Positions 16,107-23,575 of a stretch of 32,004 bases of DNA are shown here, piece by piece. The notes under the pieces are model-generated. The model was not told where the DNA came from. It searched no databases and saw nothing but the letters and a program-made list of their open reading frames with translations. A program made the translations under genes and the position numbers. Location: contig JADBJL010000003.1 in NCBI GenBank assembly GCA_014874455.1, positions 1 to 32,004 on the forward strand, given 5' to 3'. The stretch's first letter is position 1. The number at the start of each line of letters is the position of its first letter. Source of the stretch: Thermomicrobiaceae bacterium (lineage in GTDB: Bacteria > Chloroflexota > Chloroflexia > Thermomicrobiales > Thermomicrobiaceae).

Positions 16107-16719
16107 GGGTGACTCCTCTCGCGTCCCAGACCGGCCACGGGCTTCGCCGGGTGCCGGTTCCCCTTCCTCGGCGTGGCGCGACGCCACTCTTTCGTATAGT
16201 ATCGGCCGCTCGGTGGGAAGACACTGGTTCCCGCCACATCGAAGTGAGCGCAGCGGTTCGTGCGCTCAGCAGGTCTTGATTCACTCCATTCGCAGCATGG
16301 AACCCAGGCGTCTTCCCTCAAGGGCTGAAGGGCTCGCGCCCCGGCGCGCCGACGACATGGACGCGGCAGACGCGCCTGCCCTGAACCATACCGCGGTAAT
16401 CACCGGCGCGATCGAGCGCGAGATCGCGGTGCGGCGCGCTCACCGCAGTCAGATTGGCGCCCGGGTGCCAGAGGTCGAGCGCATCGTCAGGTCGAGAGCC
16501 ACCGAGCGCGGAGCTGAGCACGGAGGGGTTCCGCCGCGAAATCCTGCCTGTCGGCCCTCGCTGAGACAGACAAGCCGGACAGTACCCAGGCCGCTATGCG
16601 ACAATTGTCGTGCCTGGCTGGCGGCTCGTCGCTCGAGCATCCCCGATACTACACGCCGGTATGGGCAGCCGCATCACGAGAGAGGAAGATGACGCCTGAG
16701 GAGCTGAGCGAGGACGACC
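16107..16719. other. Divergent intergenic region, protease / rnc operon
   Basis: About 610 bases with no convincing gene; open frames here have no ribosome site and read as low-complexity Arg/Ala/Pro. It must hold promoters for both directions. Two similar stretches may be -10 regions: CCGATACTATACG on the minus strand (complement of 16193-16205 or so) and CCGATACTACACG on the plus strand (16643-16655). A perfect 12-base palindrome CGACAATTGTCG lies near 16597-16608 and could be an operator. No clear -35 boxes are visible. Confidence 0.35.
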
Positions 16720-16727
16720 GTGACTGA
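16689..16727 (+). CDS. Possible 12-codon leader peptide overlapping the next start codon
   Basis: ATG at 16689 directly follows a strong ribosome site (GAGAGGAAG) and encodes M-T-P-E-E-L-S-E-D-D-R-D. Its TGA stop at 16725-16727 lies just past the GTG start (16720) of the next gene, in another frame. Translational coupling is possible, because the GTG itself has only a weak site. It could equally be a chance micro-ORF. Confidence 0.3.
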   Translation: MTPEELSEDDRD

Positions 16728-17157
16728 CGAGGTGCAGCGGTTCCTGCACTATATCGCCGAGCACTATACCGGTCGCGAGGAAGCCAAGGACATCGAGCGC
16801 AGCGCTGCCGCTGAGACGGCTGACGAGATCGTGGCGGGCCAGCGCCGGGTGATGCGCAAGGAGCGGGCGCTGGCCGACCGGCTGGCTCGTCCTTTCCAGC
16901 GCGGCTTGCGCCGGGCGTACGCAGCCCACCGCGCTGGCGGCGATGCCATCTCGCTGGACGACCGAGACCCTGAGGAGAACCAGATGGCCGAGGCGCTCAT
17001 CCATTTTTTGGTTGGCCCGGGCTTGGCACGCTCGATGACTCGGGAGACCGAGCCGATGCACTACACGTATATCATCACCATCAACTGGGAAAAGCTTGCA
17101 GTCCTGGCGCACGAGGCGAACATTGACCTCGAGGCGCTGCTCAAGTCGGCGACGTGA
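16720..17157 (+). CDS. Conserved-looking protein of unknown function in the rnc-prs operon
   Basis: A 145-residue cytosolic protein from GTG 16720; an in-frame stop at 16690 rules out an earlier start. No signal peptide or membrane segment is visible. The N-terminal half is highly charged and probably helical (R-E-E-A-K-D-I-E-R-S, R-R-V-M-R-K-E-R-A-L). The C-terminal half has a patterned segment, H-Y-T-Y-I-I-T-I-N-W-E-K-L, then a short helix. I recognise no family or active site. It ends 6 bases before the RNase III ATG, so the two are almost certainly co-transcribed and probably translationally coupled. This suggests a housekeeping or RNA-related role, without proof. Coding confidence comes from the tight operon spacing and normal codon use. 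Confidence 0.75.
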   Translation: MTDEVQRFLHYIAEHYTGREEAKDIERSAAAETADEIVAGQRRVMRKERALADRLARPFQRGLRRAYAAHRAGGDAISLDDRDPEENQMAEALIHFLVGPGLARSMTRETEPMHYTYIITINWEKLAVLAHEANIDLEALLKSAT

Positions 17158-17163
17158 CGGGTC

Positions 17164-17940
17164 ATGACTTCGACGGCCAGGTCTCGAGAGGGCTCGCAAC
17201 AACCAGACGCTCGCCTCCAGCAGGCAACGGAGCGGCTCGGCGTCCGGTTCCGCAACCCGGAACTGCTCCGTCAGGCACTCACCCACCTCTCGTACGTCAA
17301 CGAGCTGAGCCCGCCCCTCCGGGACGCCGTGCACCAGTCGAACGAGCGCCTGGAATTCCTCGGCGACGCCGTGTTGAGCCTGCTGGTTGCTGAGTTCCTC
17401 TACCAGCGGTATCCAGACGCGCCGGAAGGCGAGCTGACGGCGTACCGCACGGCACTGGTGCGCACCCAGACGCTGGCACGCTGGGCTCGCCAACTCGGTC
17501 TCGAGGAACTTCTCTACCTGGGTCGCGGGGAGCGGCCCGAACCGGGCCGCCCGGTGCGCGACCGGATCCTGGCCGGCGCGTTCGAGGCGCTGCTGGCGGC
17601 CATCTACCTGGATCGTGGGATCGGGGCGGTGCGCCGGTTTCTGAGCACGCTGTTGCAGATCGAGGCGGACGAGCGGATCAGTATCAGCCAGGCGGCCAAT
17701 TATAAGGGCCGGTTGCAAGAACTCACTCAGGAGCGCTTGCATATCACGCCGGTGTATCGCACGATTGCGGTATCCGGCCCCGCTCACCAGCGAACTTTCA
17801 CGGCGGAGGTGCTGATCGGCGAGCGATCTTTCGGCGTGGGTCACGGGCCGAGCAAGCGTGCCGCGGAGCAGGAAGCGGCCAGAAGGGCTCTCGAACGGTT
17901 GATCGTGGAGGAGGTCGAGCGAGATCATGGGGCTCTATGA
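17164..17940 (+). CDS. rnc: Ribonuclease III
   Basis: A 258-residue endonuclease for double-stranded RNA, acting in rRNA processing and mRNA decay. The RNase III domain (about 15-165) has the signature N-E-R-L-E-F-L-G-D-A-V-L with Glu64 and Asp68. A dsRNA-binding domain follows (about 178-250), opening N-Y-K-G-R-L-Q-E-L and closing with G-P-S-K-R-A-A-E-Q-E-A-A. In the second metal-binding helix, most family members have L-A-D-x-x-E-A, where the Asp and Glu bind Mg2+; here the codons read L-A-G-A-F-E-A-L, so Gly138 replaces the Asp while Glu141 is kept. The gene follows the unknown 145-residue protein by 6 bases. Its stop overlaps the prs start by 14 bases, so translation is coupled. Confidence 0.95.
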   Translation: MTSTARSREGSQQPDARLQQATERLGVRFRNPELLRQALTHLSYVNELSPPLRDAVHQSNERLEFLGDAVLSLLVAEFLYQRYPDAPEGELTAYRTALVRTQTLARWARQLGLEELLYLGRGERPEPGRPVRDRILAGAFEALLAAIYLDRGIGAVRRFLSTLLQIEADERISISQAANYKGRLQELTQERLHITPVYRTIAVSGPAHQRTFTAEVLIGERSFGVGHGPSKRAAEQEAARRALERLIVEEVERDHGAL

Positions 17941-18898
17941 CCAGCTCACTATTTTCGGGGGAAATTCCAACCCGGAGCTGACGCGCGCCATCTGCGCCTA
18001 CATCGATATCCCGCCAGGACGCATCGAGGTGTTCAAGTTTTCCAACGAGAATATCTTCGTCCGCATCGGAGAGAGCGTGCGAGAGAACGATGTCTTCGTC
18101 ATCCAGTCGTTCTCCAGTCCAGTCAACGAGAACATCATGGAGCTCCTGATCATCATCGACGCGCTCAAGCGCGCCTCTGCCGGCCGGATTACCGCAGTCA
18201 TCCCCTACTTCAGCTACGGCCGTACCGACAAGAAAGACCAGCCCAGGGTACCGATCACGGCGCGACTGATCGCCGATATGATCACCGTCGCCGGTGCTAA
18301 CCGCATCCTGACCGTCGACCTCCACGCTGGCCAGATCCAGGGGTTCTTCAACATCCCGGTCGACGAGATGACTGCGCTCCCGATCCTCGCCCGCTATTTC
18401 CAGGAGAAGGCGCTGCACAATGTCGTCGTGGTCTCGCCTGACCTCGGCAGCACCAAGCGCGCCCGGAACCTGGCCGAGGAGCTGAACGCTCCGCTGGCCA
18501 TCATCGAGAAGCGCCGGCTCGGCAACGACGACCGAACCGAGACGCTGAACCTGATCGGCAGCGTGGAAGATGCCTCGGTCATCCTGATCGACGACGAGAT
18601 CGATACCGCCAGCTCCATAACACAAGCCGCCCAGCTCTGCCTCGATCGCGGCGCGCGGGCGATTTACGCCGCCTGCACGCACCCGGTACTCAGCGGCCCG
18701 GCCATCGAGCGCCTGATCACCAGCCCGATCCAGGAGCTCGTCGTCACCGACACGATTCCGCTTCCGCCCGAGAAGCGCATCGACAAGATCACCGTTCTCT
18801 CGGTGGCACCCCTGCTCGGGGAGTCGATCCAGCGCATCCACACTGGCGCCAGTGTCAGCCTCGCCTATCGCAGCGCCGCCCGCTTGCGGATGCGGTGA
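17927..18898 (+). CDS. prs: Ribose-phosphate pyrophosphokinase (PRPP synthetase)
   Basis: A 323-residue enzyme that transfers pyrophosphate from ATP to ribose-5-phosphate, giving PRPP for purine, pyrimidine, His and Trp synthesis. Class I features are present: N-terminal F-G-G-N-S-N-P-E-L, the catalytic loop Y-F-S-Y-G-R-T-D-K-K-D, the metal-binding segment D-L-H-A-G-Q-I-Q-G-F-F, and the PRPP-binding loop I-L-I-D-D-E-I-D-T-A-S-S-I. That loop is usually D-D-M-I/V-D-T-A-G-T-I, so Met to Glu and Gly-Thr to Ser-Ser are small departures. The start codon lies inside the end of rnc. It is the last gene of the operon; a composition shift begins soon after its stop. Confidence 0.95.
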   Translation: MGLYDQLTIFGGNSNPELTRAICAYIDIPPGRIEVFKFSNENIFVRIGESVRENDVFVIQSFSSPVNENIMELLIIIDALKRASAGRITAVIPYFSYGRTDKKDQPRVPITARLIADMITVAGANRILTVDLHAGQIQGFFNIPVDEMTALPILARYFQEKALHNVVVVSPDLGSTKRARNLAEELNAPLAIIEKRRLGNDDRTETLNLIGSVEDASVILIDDEIDTASSITQAAQLCLDRGARAIYAACTHPVLSGPAIERLITSPIQELVVTDTIPLPPEKRIDKITVLSVAPLLGESIQRIHTGASVSLAYRSAARLRMR

Positions 18899-18913
18899 GG
18901 GCTGCTGTCGTAG

Positions 18914-18951
18914 GCTTGTCTAGCGAAGAGCCTGAAGTAGACTCGCCATGC
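18914..18951 (+). repeat. Left copy of an imperfect direct repeat flanking the oxidase segment
   Basis: This 38-base stretch has three blocks, GCTTGTCT, GAGCCT and GACTCGCCATGC. The same three blocks, in the same order and orientation and with nearly the same spacing (6 and 6 here versus 6 and 7), recur at 23576-23614. The copies bracket the compositionally distinct cox/luxR region, as expected for an inserted segment or for remnants of a duplicated element. On the minus strand this copy falls at the end of an open frame ending S-M-A-S-L-L-Q-A-L-R. Confidence 0.6.
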
Positions 18952-19306
18952 TCTGGCGGAGGGAAGCGGGAAGTCGCGGCAGGTGTTTCAAGTCTGCCTC
19001 GAACTGGCCCAGGCTCATGACCAGGGCCATGCCCCCTGGGTCTCCGGCTGGCACCTCTCCCCCGCCTGCTTCAGAGCCGATCTGCGGGCACCGACCGTCA
19101 CCCCGTCGAGGCCGACCAGGAGGGCTCCCCCGAGCATCTCTGCCCCTCCCGCCAACCCCCTGCACCGCTGCGCCAACCAGGTAGGGGGAGGAACTGCGGG
19201 GCCTCTTCGGGGGCTCAGAGAGACGTTGCCTGCCCTGGTGGGGACGTGCGCCGCCGAGGTGCCTGCGATCACCGAGGTCTGGGGGAGCTCAATCCTCCCA
19301 CCAGTC
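18952..19306. other. Gene-free stretch between prs and the cox operon, possibly decayed coding DNA
   Basis: About 355 bases with no intact gene. On the minus strand two overlapping frames contain protein-like fragments (L-L-V-G-L-D-G-V-T-V-G-A-R-R-S-A-L-K-Q, then in another frame G-M-A-L-V-M-S-L-G-Q-F-E-A-D-L-K-H-L, ending at a stop near 18920). This may be a frameshifted remnant of a larger gene such as a transposase, but I recognise no family. Confidence 0.3.
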
Positions 19307-19876
19307 CTAGCGCACCAGGTAAAGCGTGGGGTAGATGAAGACCCAGGCCACGTCCACGAAATGCCAGTACTTCACGGCCCCTTCCACTCCCCAGTAGTTC
19401 CCATGAGTGAACCGTCCATCCCGTCCCAAGTAGAGGACGATGGAGAGGGCAATGACACCTGTTAGCACGTGGAAAGCGTGCAGACCCGTCGTGGTGAAGA
19501 AGACGGTGCCGTAGGGGTCAGCGGGTGGGAAGTAGATAAACGCCTCGTGCCATTCCACCCCTACCCCAATCAGGAACAGAAGGCCCAAGGCGATGGTCGC
19601 GGCGAGATTGCGTAAAAGGCCGCTCAGGTGGCCATGAGCAGCGGACATCTCGGCCCGGTAGGCACTCAGGCTGCTGGCCAACAGAACCGTGGTGATGGCC
19701 AAGCCCAGGAGTTGATTCACCTCTGGAGGCCGCTCCGCCCCCTGCAGATAGTAACGGCTGGAAAGCGCGGCACCAAACAGGAAACTCTCCGACAGGATGA
19801 ACAACCATAACCCCACCCGGTTGATGAACAACCGAGGCCTAGGGACCCAGCCGATCGCCGAGGGGTGAGCCGCCAT
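19307..19876 (-). CDS. coxC: Cytochrome c oxidase subunit III
   Basis: A 189-residue membrane protein with about five TM segments, the short bacterial form of subunit III. Characteristic pieces are the W-L-F-I-L-S-E-S-F-L-F-G-A helix, carrying the conserved Glu, G-V-E-W-H-E-A, and the closing T-T-G-L-H-A-F-H-V-L-T-G followed by V-K-Y-W-H-F-V-D-V-A-W-V-F-I-Y. Subunit III stabilises the oxidase and its proton uptake but binds no metal. Its ATG (19874-19876) directly touches the TAA of the preceding cox4 gene, and it is the last gene of the operon. As in the other cox genes, codon use is less GC-biased than in the flanking chromosome. Confidence 0.93.
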   Translation of the reverse strand: MAAHPSAIGWVPRPRLFINRVGLWLFILSESFLFGAALSSRYYLQGAERPPEVNQLLGLAITTVLLASSLSAYRAEMSAAHGHLSGLLRNLAATIALGLLFLIGVGVEWHEAFIYFPPADPYGTVFFTTTGLHAFHVLTGVIALSIVLYLGRDGRFTHGNYWGVEGAVKYWHFVDVAWVFIYPTLYLVR

Positions 19877-20089
19877 TTATGCCTCCTTTCTCCAGAGTTG
19901 GGCGATGTGCATGAAGTAATAGAGGATGAGCCCTGCATCTACCCCATTAATGACCAACAAGAGGAAACGGAACAGAATGCGGGGGATGTTCAGCCACAAT
20001 AAGATGAACTCCACCACCGTGAGCACCATCAGAGCCACAAAGACCCAGCGGCCCCGCCGCAAGGCCGCTGCCAAGCCTCTCTGCTCCAT
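19877..20089 (-). CDS. Small cytochrome c oxidase subunit IV-like protein
   Basis: A 70-residue protein with two TM helices (about 15-34 and 38-60) separated by a short N-I-P-R turn, ending in an F-M-H-I-A-Q-L-W-R-K tail. Size, helix pattern, F-M-H-I motif and position between subunits I and III identify it as a bacterial COX4/CtaF-type accessory subunit of heme-copper oxidases. GGAGGAGAGAG lies just before the ATG; the coxA stop is 26 bases upstream. Confidence 0.8.
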   Translation of the reverse strand: MEQRGLAAALRRGRWVFVALMVLTVVEFILLWLNIPRILFRFLLLVINGVDAGLILYYFMHIAQLWRKEA

Positions 20090-20115
20090 CTCTCTCCTCC
20101 TCTATTACCTTCGTC

Positions 20116-21984
20116 TCATTCCCCATTGGAAGCCCCTGCCGCCGCTCCGACTACGGCATGCACCGCTCCAGGAATCCCATAATCATAGGGCGAACCCACC
20201 ACCTCTGGCTCCCGGGGGAAGTTGCCGTGTGGCGGTGGAGAAGAGGTCAGCCACTCCAGGGTCCTGGCCTGCCAGGGGTTAGCCGAGGCCACCGGCCCCC
20301 TCACCCACGAGTAAACCATGTTCCATACAAACACCAGGAAACTCGCAGCCAAGAGGAAGGCGAAGACGCTGACCCACCAATTGGTGTCCGCCAGAGTCGC
20401 GGGATAATCGGCAACACGGCGGGGCATCCCGTGCAGGCCGGTCCAAAACATAGGGATGAAGGTCAGATTATAGGTCACGAACATCCACCAGAAGTGGAGT
20501 CGCCCCAACCGTTCGCTGAACATCCGGCCGGTGATCTTGGGAAACCAGTAATACGTGGCCGCCAAGAGGGCGAAGATTTCGCCTCCCATAATGGTGTAAT
20601 GGAAGTGGCTTACCACGAAGTAGGAATCCTGGAAGTGGAGATCGGTGGGCACATCGGCCAGGTAGATGCCAGTAATCCCTCCAATGAGGAAGTTGAAGAA
20701 GAATCCCAAGGCGAAGAGCATGGGTGTATTGAGTTGGAGCCTCCCCATCCACAAGGTGCCCAGGCCCGCCAGGAACACCATCCCCGTAGGGATGGAGATG
20801 AGTTCGGTGGTCACCATGAAGGGAAGGTGCAGTCGCTCGTCCATGCCGCTGGTGAAAAGGTGATGCGCCCAGACGATGAAGCTTAATCCCACGATCCCCA
20901 GGAAGGACCCCGCCACCCACCGGTAGGCGAACAAAGGCTTACGGGCGAGGTGCGAGACCACCTCCAGCACGATGCCGAAAGCGGGGAGGATCATGATGTA
21001 GACGGCTGGATGAGAGTAGAACCAGAAGAGGTGCTGGAAGAGGAGAGGTTTCCCGCCTTGCGTGGAATTGTAGAAGGAGGTACCGGCCACCCGGTCCAAC
21101 ACATCGGTGAGCAAGGAGAAACCCACGAATTGGGTGGCGGTAAGGCTGATCATGGCGGCCGCCAGGATGGACCAGACAAAGATAGGCAGGCGGAACCAAG
21201 TCATTCCAGGGGCCCTGAGGGTGATAATGGTGGTCAGGAAGTTGAGACCGCCCAGGATGGAGGAGAAACCAAAAGTGATGAAGGCGAGAAGGAAGAGGAG
21301 TTCGCCTCTAGGGTTGGTTACAGCGAGAGGCGGGTAGGCTGTCCAACCGGTTTCAAACCCTCCCATCAAAGGGGTGGCGAGGAGTAGCACTGCGACCGGC
21401 GGGATCAACCAGTAACTCAAAGCATTGATCCTGGGAAAGGCTATCTCTTCGCACCCGATCATCAACGGCACCAGGAAGTTGGCAAAGCCCCCGATGATGA
21501 TGGCCACGGCGACGGCGATCATGAGGATGCCATGCAGGCTCATCAGGGTGTTGTAGGTGCCGGGGCCCATGATCGTGCGCCCTGGGGTCATGAGCTCTAC
21601 TCGCATCCCCACCGCCAGCAGCCCTCCGAGGAGCAGCACCACCATGAAGGTGACCAGATATTGGACGCCGATGACTTTGTGGTCGGTGCAGAAGCGGAAG
21701 AAGCGTCCCCAGCCGGCGCTGGGCTCCTCCTTCCGCGAAAGACCAAACCATTCTCGCACCCAGTAGTCCCACATCCCCACTCCCAAAAGCCATCCCACCA
21801 GCCCGAAGATATAGCCCACAACCAAGAGGGGCCCCAGCTTCCAGGGGTCCTGACCCATCAGGGCTCGTACCCCAGCCACCAGCCCGCTTCCCGCCAGGAA
21901 GCCAACGACTCCAAAGAGGAACCCTTTCACCAGGGGCAATAACGCCCTGAGACCTACGTCCTTTGCGACTGAGCTACCAGCCAT
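20116..21984 (-). CDS. coxA: Cytochrome c oxidase subunit I, A2-type (YSHPAVY)
   Basis: A 622-residue heme-copper oxidase catalytic subunit that reduces O2 to water and pumps protons. Ligands are visible: His151 (S-L-H-G-I-L-M, low-spin heme), His325 with Tyr329 (Y-S-H-P-A-V-Y, CuB and the cross-linked tyrosine), His374 and His375 (W-A-H-H-L-F, CuB), and His460/His462 (H-F-H-Y-T, the two hemes). Y-S-H-P-A-V-Y replaces the G-H-P-E-V-Y of A1 enzymes, so the D-channel glutamate is absent. This marks the A2 subfamily, as in Thermus and Rhodothermus caa3 oxidases. About 95 residues with two predicted TM helices precede the first canonical T-D-H-K-V-I-G segment, an N-terminal extension. The gene overlaps coxB by 31 bases and has AGGAG before its ATG. 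Confidence 0.96.
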   Translation of the reverse strand: MAGSSVAKDVGLRALLPLVKGFLFGVVGFLAGSGLVAGVRALMGQDPWKLGPLLVVGYIFGLVGWLLGVGMWDYWVREWFGLSRKEEPSAGWGRFFRFCTDHKVIGVQYLVTFMVVLLLGGLLAVGMRVELMTPGRTIMGPGTYNTLMSLHGILMIAVAVAIIIGGFANFLVPLMIGCEEIAFPRINALSYWLIPPVAVLLLATPLMGGFETGWTAYPPLAVTNPRGELLFLLAFITFGFSSILGGLNFLTTIITLRAPGMTWFRLPIFVWSILAAAMISLTATQFVGFSLLTDVLDRVAGTSFYNSTQGGKPLLFQHLFWFYSHPAVYIMILPAFGIVLEVVSHLARKPLFAYRWVAGSFLGIVGLSFIVWAHHLFTSGMDERLHLPFMVTTELISIPTGMVFLAGLGTLWMGRLQLNTPMLFALGFFFNFLIGGITGIYLADVPTDLHFQDSYFVVSHFHYTIMGGEIFALLAATYYWFPKITGRMFSERLGRLHFWWMFVTYNLTFIPMFWTGLHGMPRRVADYPATLADTNWWVSVFAFLLAASFLVFVWNMVYSWVRGPVASANPWQARTLEWLTSSPPPHGNFPREPEVVGSPYDYGIPGAVHAVVGAAAGASNGE

Positions 21985-22697
21985 CGCTCAAACTCCTCTT
22001 GTTCCACGACTCGCACGGGGATCACCATCACCGTGTGGCCGGTGCCACAAAGCTCGGCGCACTGCACCCTGAATCCAGGATCTTCCTGGTAACTTCCCAC
22101 CCGACTCGGCGTGAACGATACCGTGGTCACCATGCCCGGCACCGCGTCGATCTTGACGCGGAAAGCAGGTACCCAGAAGGAGTGCACCACGTCCTTGGAA
22201 ATCACTTCCACCTTAACCCGTCGTCCTACAGGGAGCACCAGTTCCTGGGAAGTAGAGACACCCTTGTCAGGATAGATGACCTTCCAACCCCACTGCATTC
22301 CTTCCACCCGCACTACTAGATCAGGCGGAAGATTGGCTGCAGAGCGTACCTTCGCCAGACCGGTGGCCCCGGGAAAGATCATCACCGTCACGGCGAGACC
22401 TGTGGTGACCAGGAGCCATGCCCCTACCAAGGGGCGGTGAACGTGGATCGGCGAACCATCCTCCAGGGCCTGGCCTCGACGGCGAAAGCGGAGCACACTG
22501 TACACGAGGAAGGTGAAGACAACAGCGAACACAGGGATAGCAAGGATGGTCAAGGTTTGGAAGGCTTCATCGACGATCGTGGCCTCTTCAGCGGCAGCTA
22601 TAGGGAACAAGCTCTTCCCCATCCCCACCGCCAAAGCTTCCCCCACGATCGTGAGAACAACGGTCATCCCCGAGGGGAACCACAGATCTCGGCTCAA
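21954..22697 (-). CDS. coxB: Cytochrome c oxidase subunit II (CuA domain, no fused cytochrome c)
   Basis: A 247-residue protein from TTG 22697, backed by GGGGGAGGAG upstream; an ATG at codon 11 is an alternative start. Three hydrophobic segments (about 11-30, 50-68 and 90-108) precede the periplasmic cupredoxin domain. All CuA ligands are present: His172 (V-V-H-S-F-W), Cys213, Glu215 and Cys217 (C-A-E-L-C-G), His221 and Met224. The aromatic patch M-Q-W-G-W for electron entry from cytochrome c is at 134-138. The protein ends soon after the CuA domain, without the C-terminal cytochrome c domain of typical caa3 oxidases, so a separate donor is needed; none is encoded in this window. First gene of the cox operon, 112 bases after the PAS-LuxR regulator on the same strand. 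Confidence 0.95.
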   Translation of the reverse strand: MSRDLWFPSGMTVVLTIVGEALAVGMGKSLFPIAAAEEATIVDEAFQTLTILAIPVFAVVFTFLVYSVLRFRRRGQALEDGSPIHVHRPLVGAWLLVTTGLAVTVMIFPGATGLAKVRSAANLPPDLVVRVEGMQWGWKVIYPDKGVSTSQELVLPVGRRVKVEVISKDVVHSFWVPAFRVKIDAVPGMVTTVSFTPSRVGSYQEDPGFRVQCAELCGTGHTVMVIPVRVVEQEEFERWLVAQSQRT

Positions 22698-22809
22698 AGC
22701 TGCCGCTCCTCCCCCGCTGTGCTTGTTTTCACTTTCACGAGTGTAGGGTAGGCTTCACGCCAAAACTAGGTGCAAATGCATCAACTTGCGGGCAGTCTTG
22801 GGGAAGGGG

Positions 22810-23508
22810 TTAGATGAGGCCACGCTGAGAGGCATACACGACGGCCTGGAGGCGGTTTTTCACCCCCAGCTTGGTCAGAAGCCGGTTGATTAGGTTCCGA
22901 GCGGTAACTGGGCGGATAAAGAGGGCCTCAGCGATCTCCTGTGTCGTCATGCCGGACGCCAAAAGACGCAACACCTGGATCTCCCGGGGAGAGAGGAGAG
23001 GCACTGGACTGGGAGGAGGCTGCAGACCCACGGCCGGAGAAGCCCCTTGCCCCTCCCGGCGTATCTCCCGCAGGGTGGCCGCCACCCTGCGGGCGGAATC
23101 CTCCGTCTGACGGCGCAAGCTGACATCTCGGAAGAGGTGGAGAACGCACGACGTTCCTCGCGTCTCTTTGAGGAGCACGATGCTGACGTTCAGCCATCTC
23201 TCGTCGCCGGAGCTGGTGGTGCACAGGATATCATAGTTCGGCGTCGGCCGGCCCCGACGGGCGTTGACTATGACGGGGCAGTCGGGGCGGCAGAAGCGGT
23301 GGTTGCGGGCATCTAGCCCGCTAACGACCTGGTAGCAGCGCTTCCCCAGAACTTCCTCCGGGCAGTATCCTGTAAGTCGCTGGGCTCCTGGGCTCCAGCA
23401 GAGGACCTGCTGCTGCAGGTCAACTACAAAGGCCCCGTCATCGGTAACGAGATGCGTCCACAGGGCCTCGGAAACCTTCTCCTTTGGGATCTCGATCTCG
23501 GGCGGCAT
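22810..23508 (-). CDS. PAS-domain LuxR-type regulator, cysteine-rich
   Basis: A 232-residue cytosolic regulator from ATG 23508 with GGAGGG just upstream. A PAS domain spans about 20-130 (V-V-D-L-Q-Q-Q-V-L-C-W-S-P-G-A-Q-R-L-T-G-Y). It has seven cysteines (37, 49, 58, 73, 77, 96, 121), including F-C-R-P-D-C-P-V, which suggests redox, metal or heme sensing. A proline-rich linker (about 150-170) leads to a LuxR/FixJ-type HTH (about 171-230: L-S-P-R-E-I-Q-V-L-R-L-L-A-S-G, T-T-Q-E-I-A-E-A-L-F-I, K-L-G-V-K-N-R-L-Q-A-V). There is no receiver domain, so it is a one-component sensor. It lies upstream of coxB on the same strand with its own near-consensus promoter, and probably regulates the oxidase operon. 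That target is inferred from position. Confidence 0.87.
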   Translation of the reverse strand: MPPEIEIPKEKVSEALWTHLVTDDGAFVVDLQQQVLCWSPGAQRLTGYCPEEVLGKRCYQVVSGLDARNHRFCRPDCPVIVNARRGRPTPNYDILCTTSSGDERWLNVSIVLLKETRGTSCVLHLFRDVSLRRQTEDSARRVAATLREIRREGQGASPAVGLQPPPSPVPLLSPREIQVLRLLASGMTTQEIAEALFIRPVTARNLINRLLTKLGVKNRLQAVVYASQRGLI

Positions 23509-23537
23509 TGGCGTCCCTCCGGCAAGCCAGTTTGATC

Positions 23538-23565
23538 ATAATACCCACAACTTCCTCGTTGTCAA
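23538..23565 (-). promoter_or_regulatory. Near-consensus sigma-70 promoter of the PAS-LuxR gene
   Basis: On the minus strand TTGACA (23565-23560) is followed after 16 bases by TATTAT (23543-23538), about 30 bases before the regulator's ATG. AT-rich promoter DNA like this stands out in the local GC-rich background and fits the foreign character of the segment. Confidence 0.75.
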
Positions 23566-23575
23566 AGGCAATTGA

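Noticed and set aside
16594-17928. 444-codon minus-strand open frame across the rnc operon
   Set aside because: Antisense to RNase III and the 145-residue gene; its residue pattern is the reverse-strand image of those genes.
18920-19272. Possible transposase remnant on the minus strand
   Set aside because: Fragments in two frames look protein-like, but no transposase motif or family could be recognised, so it is listed only as a possibly decayed stretch.
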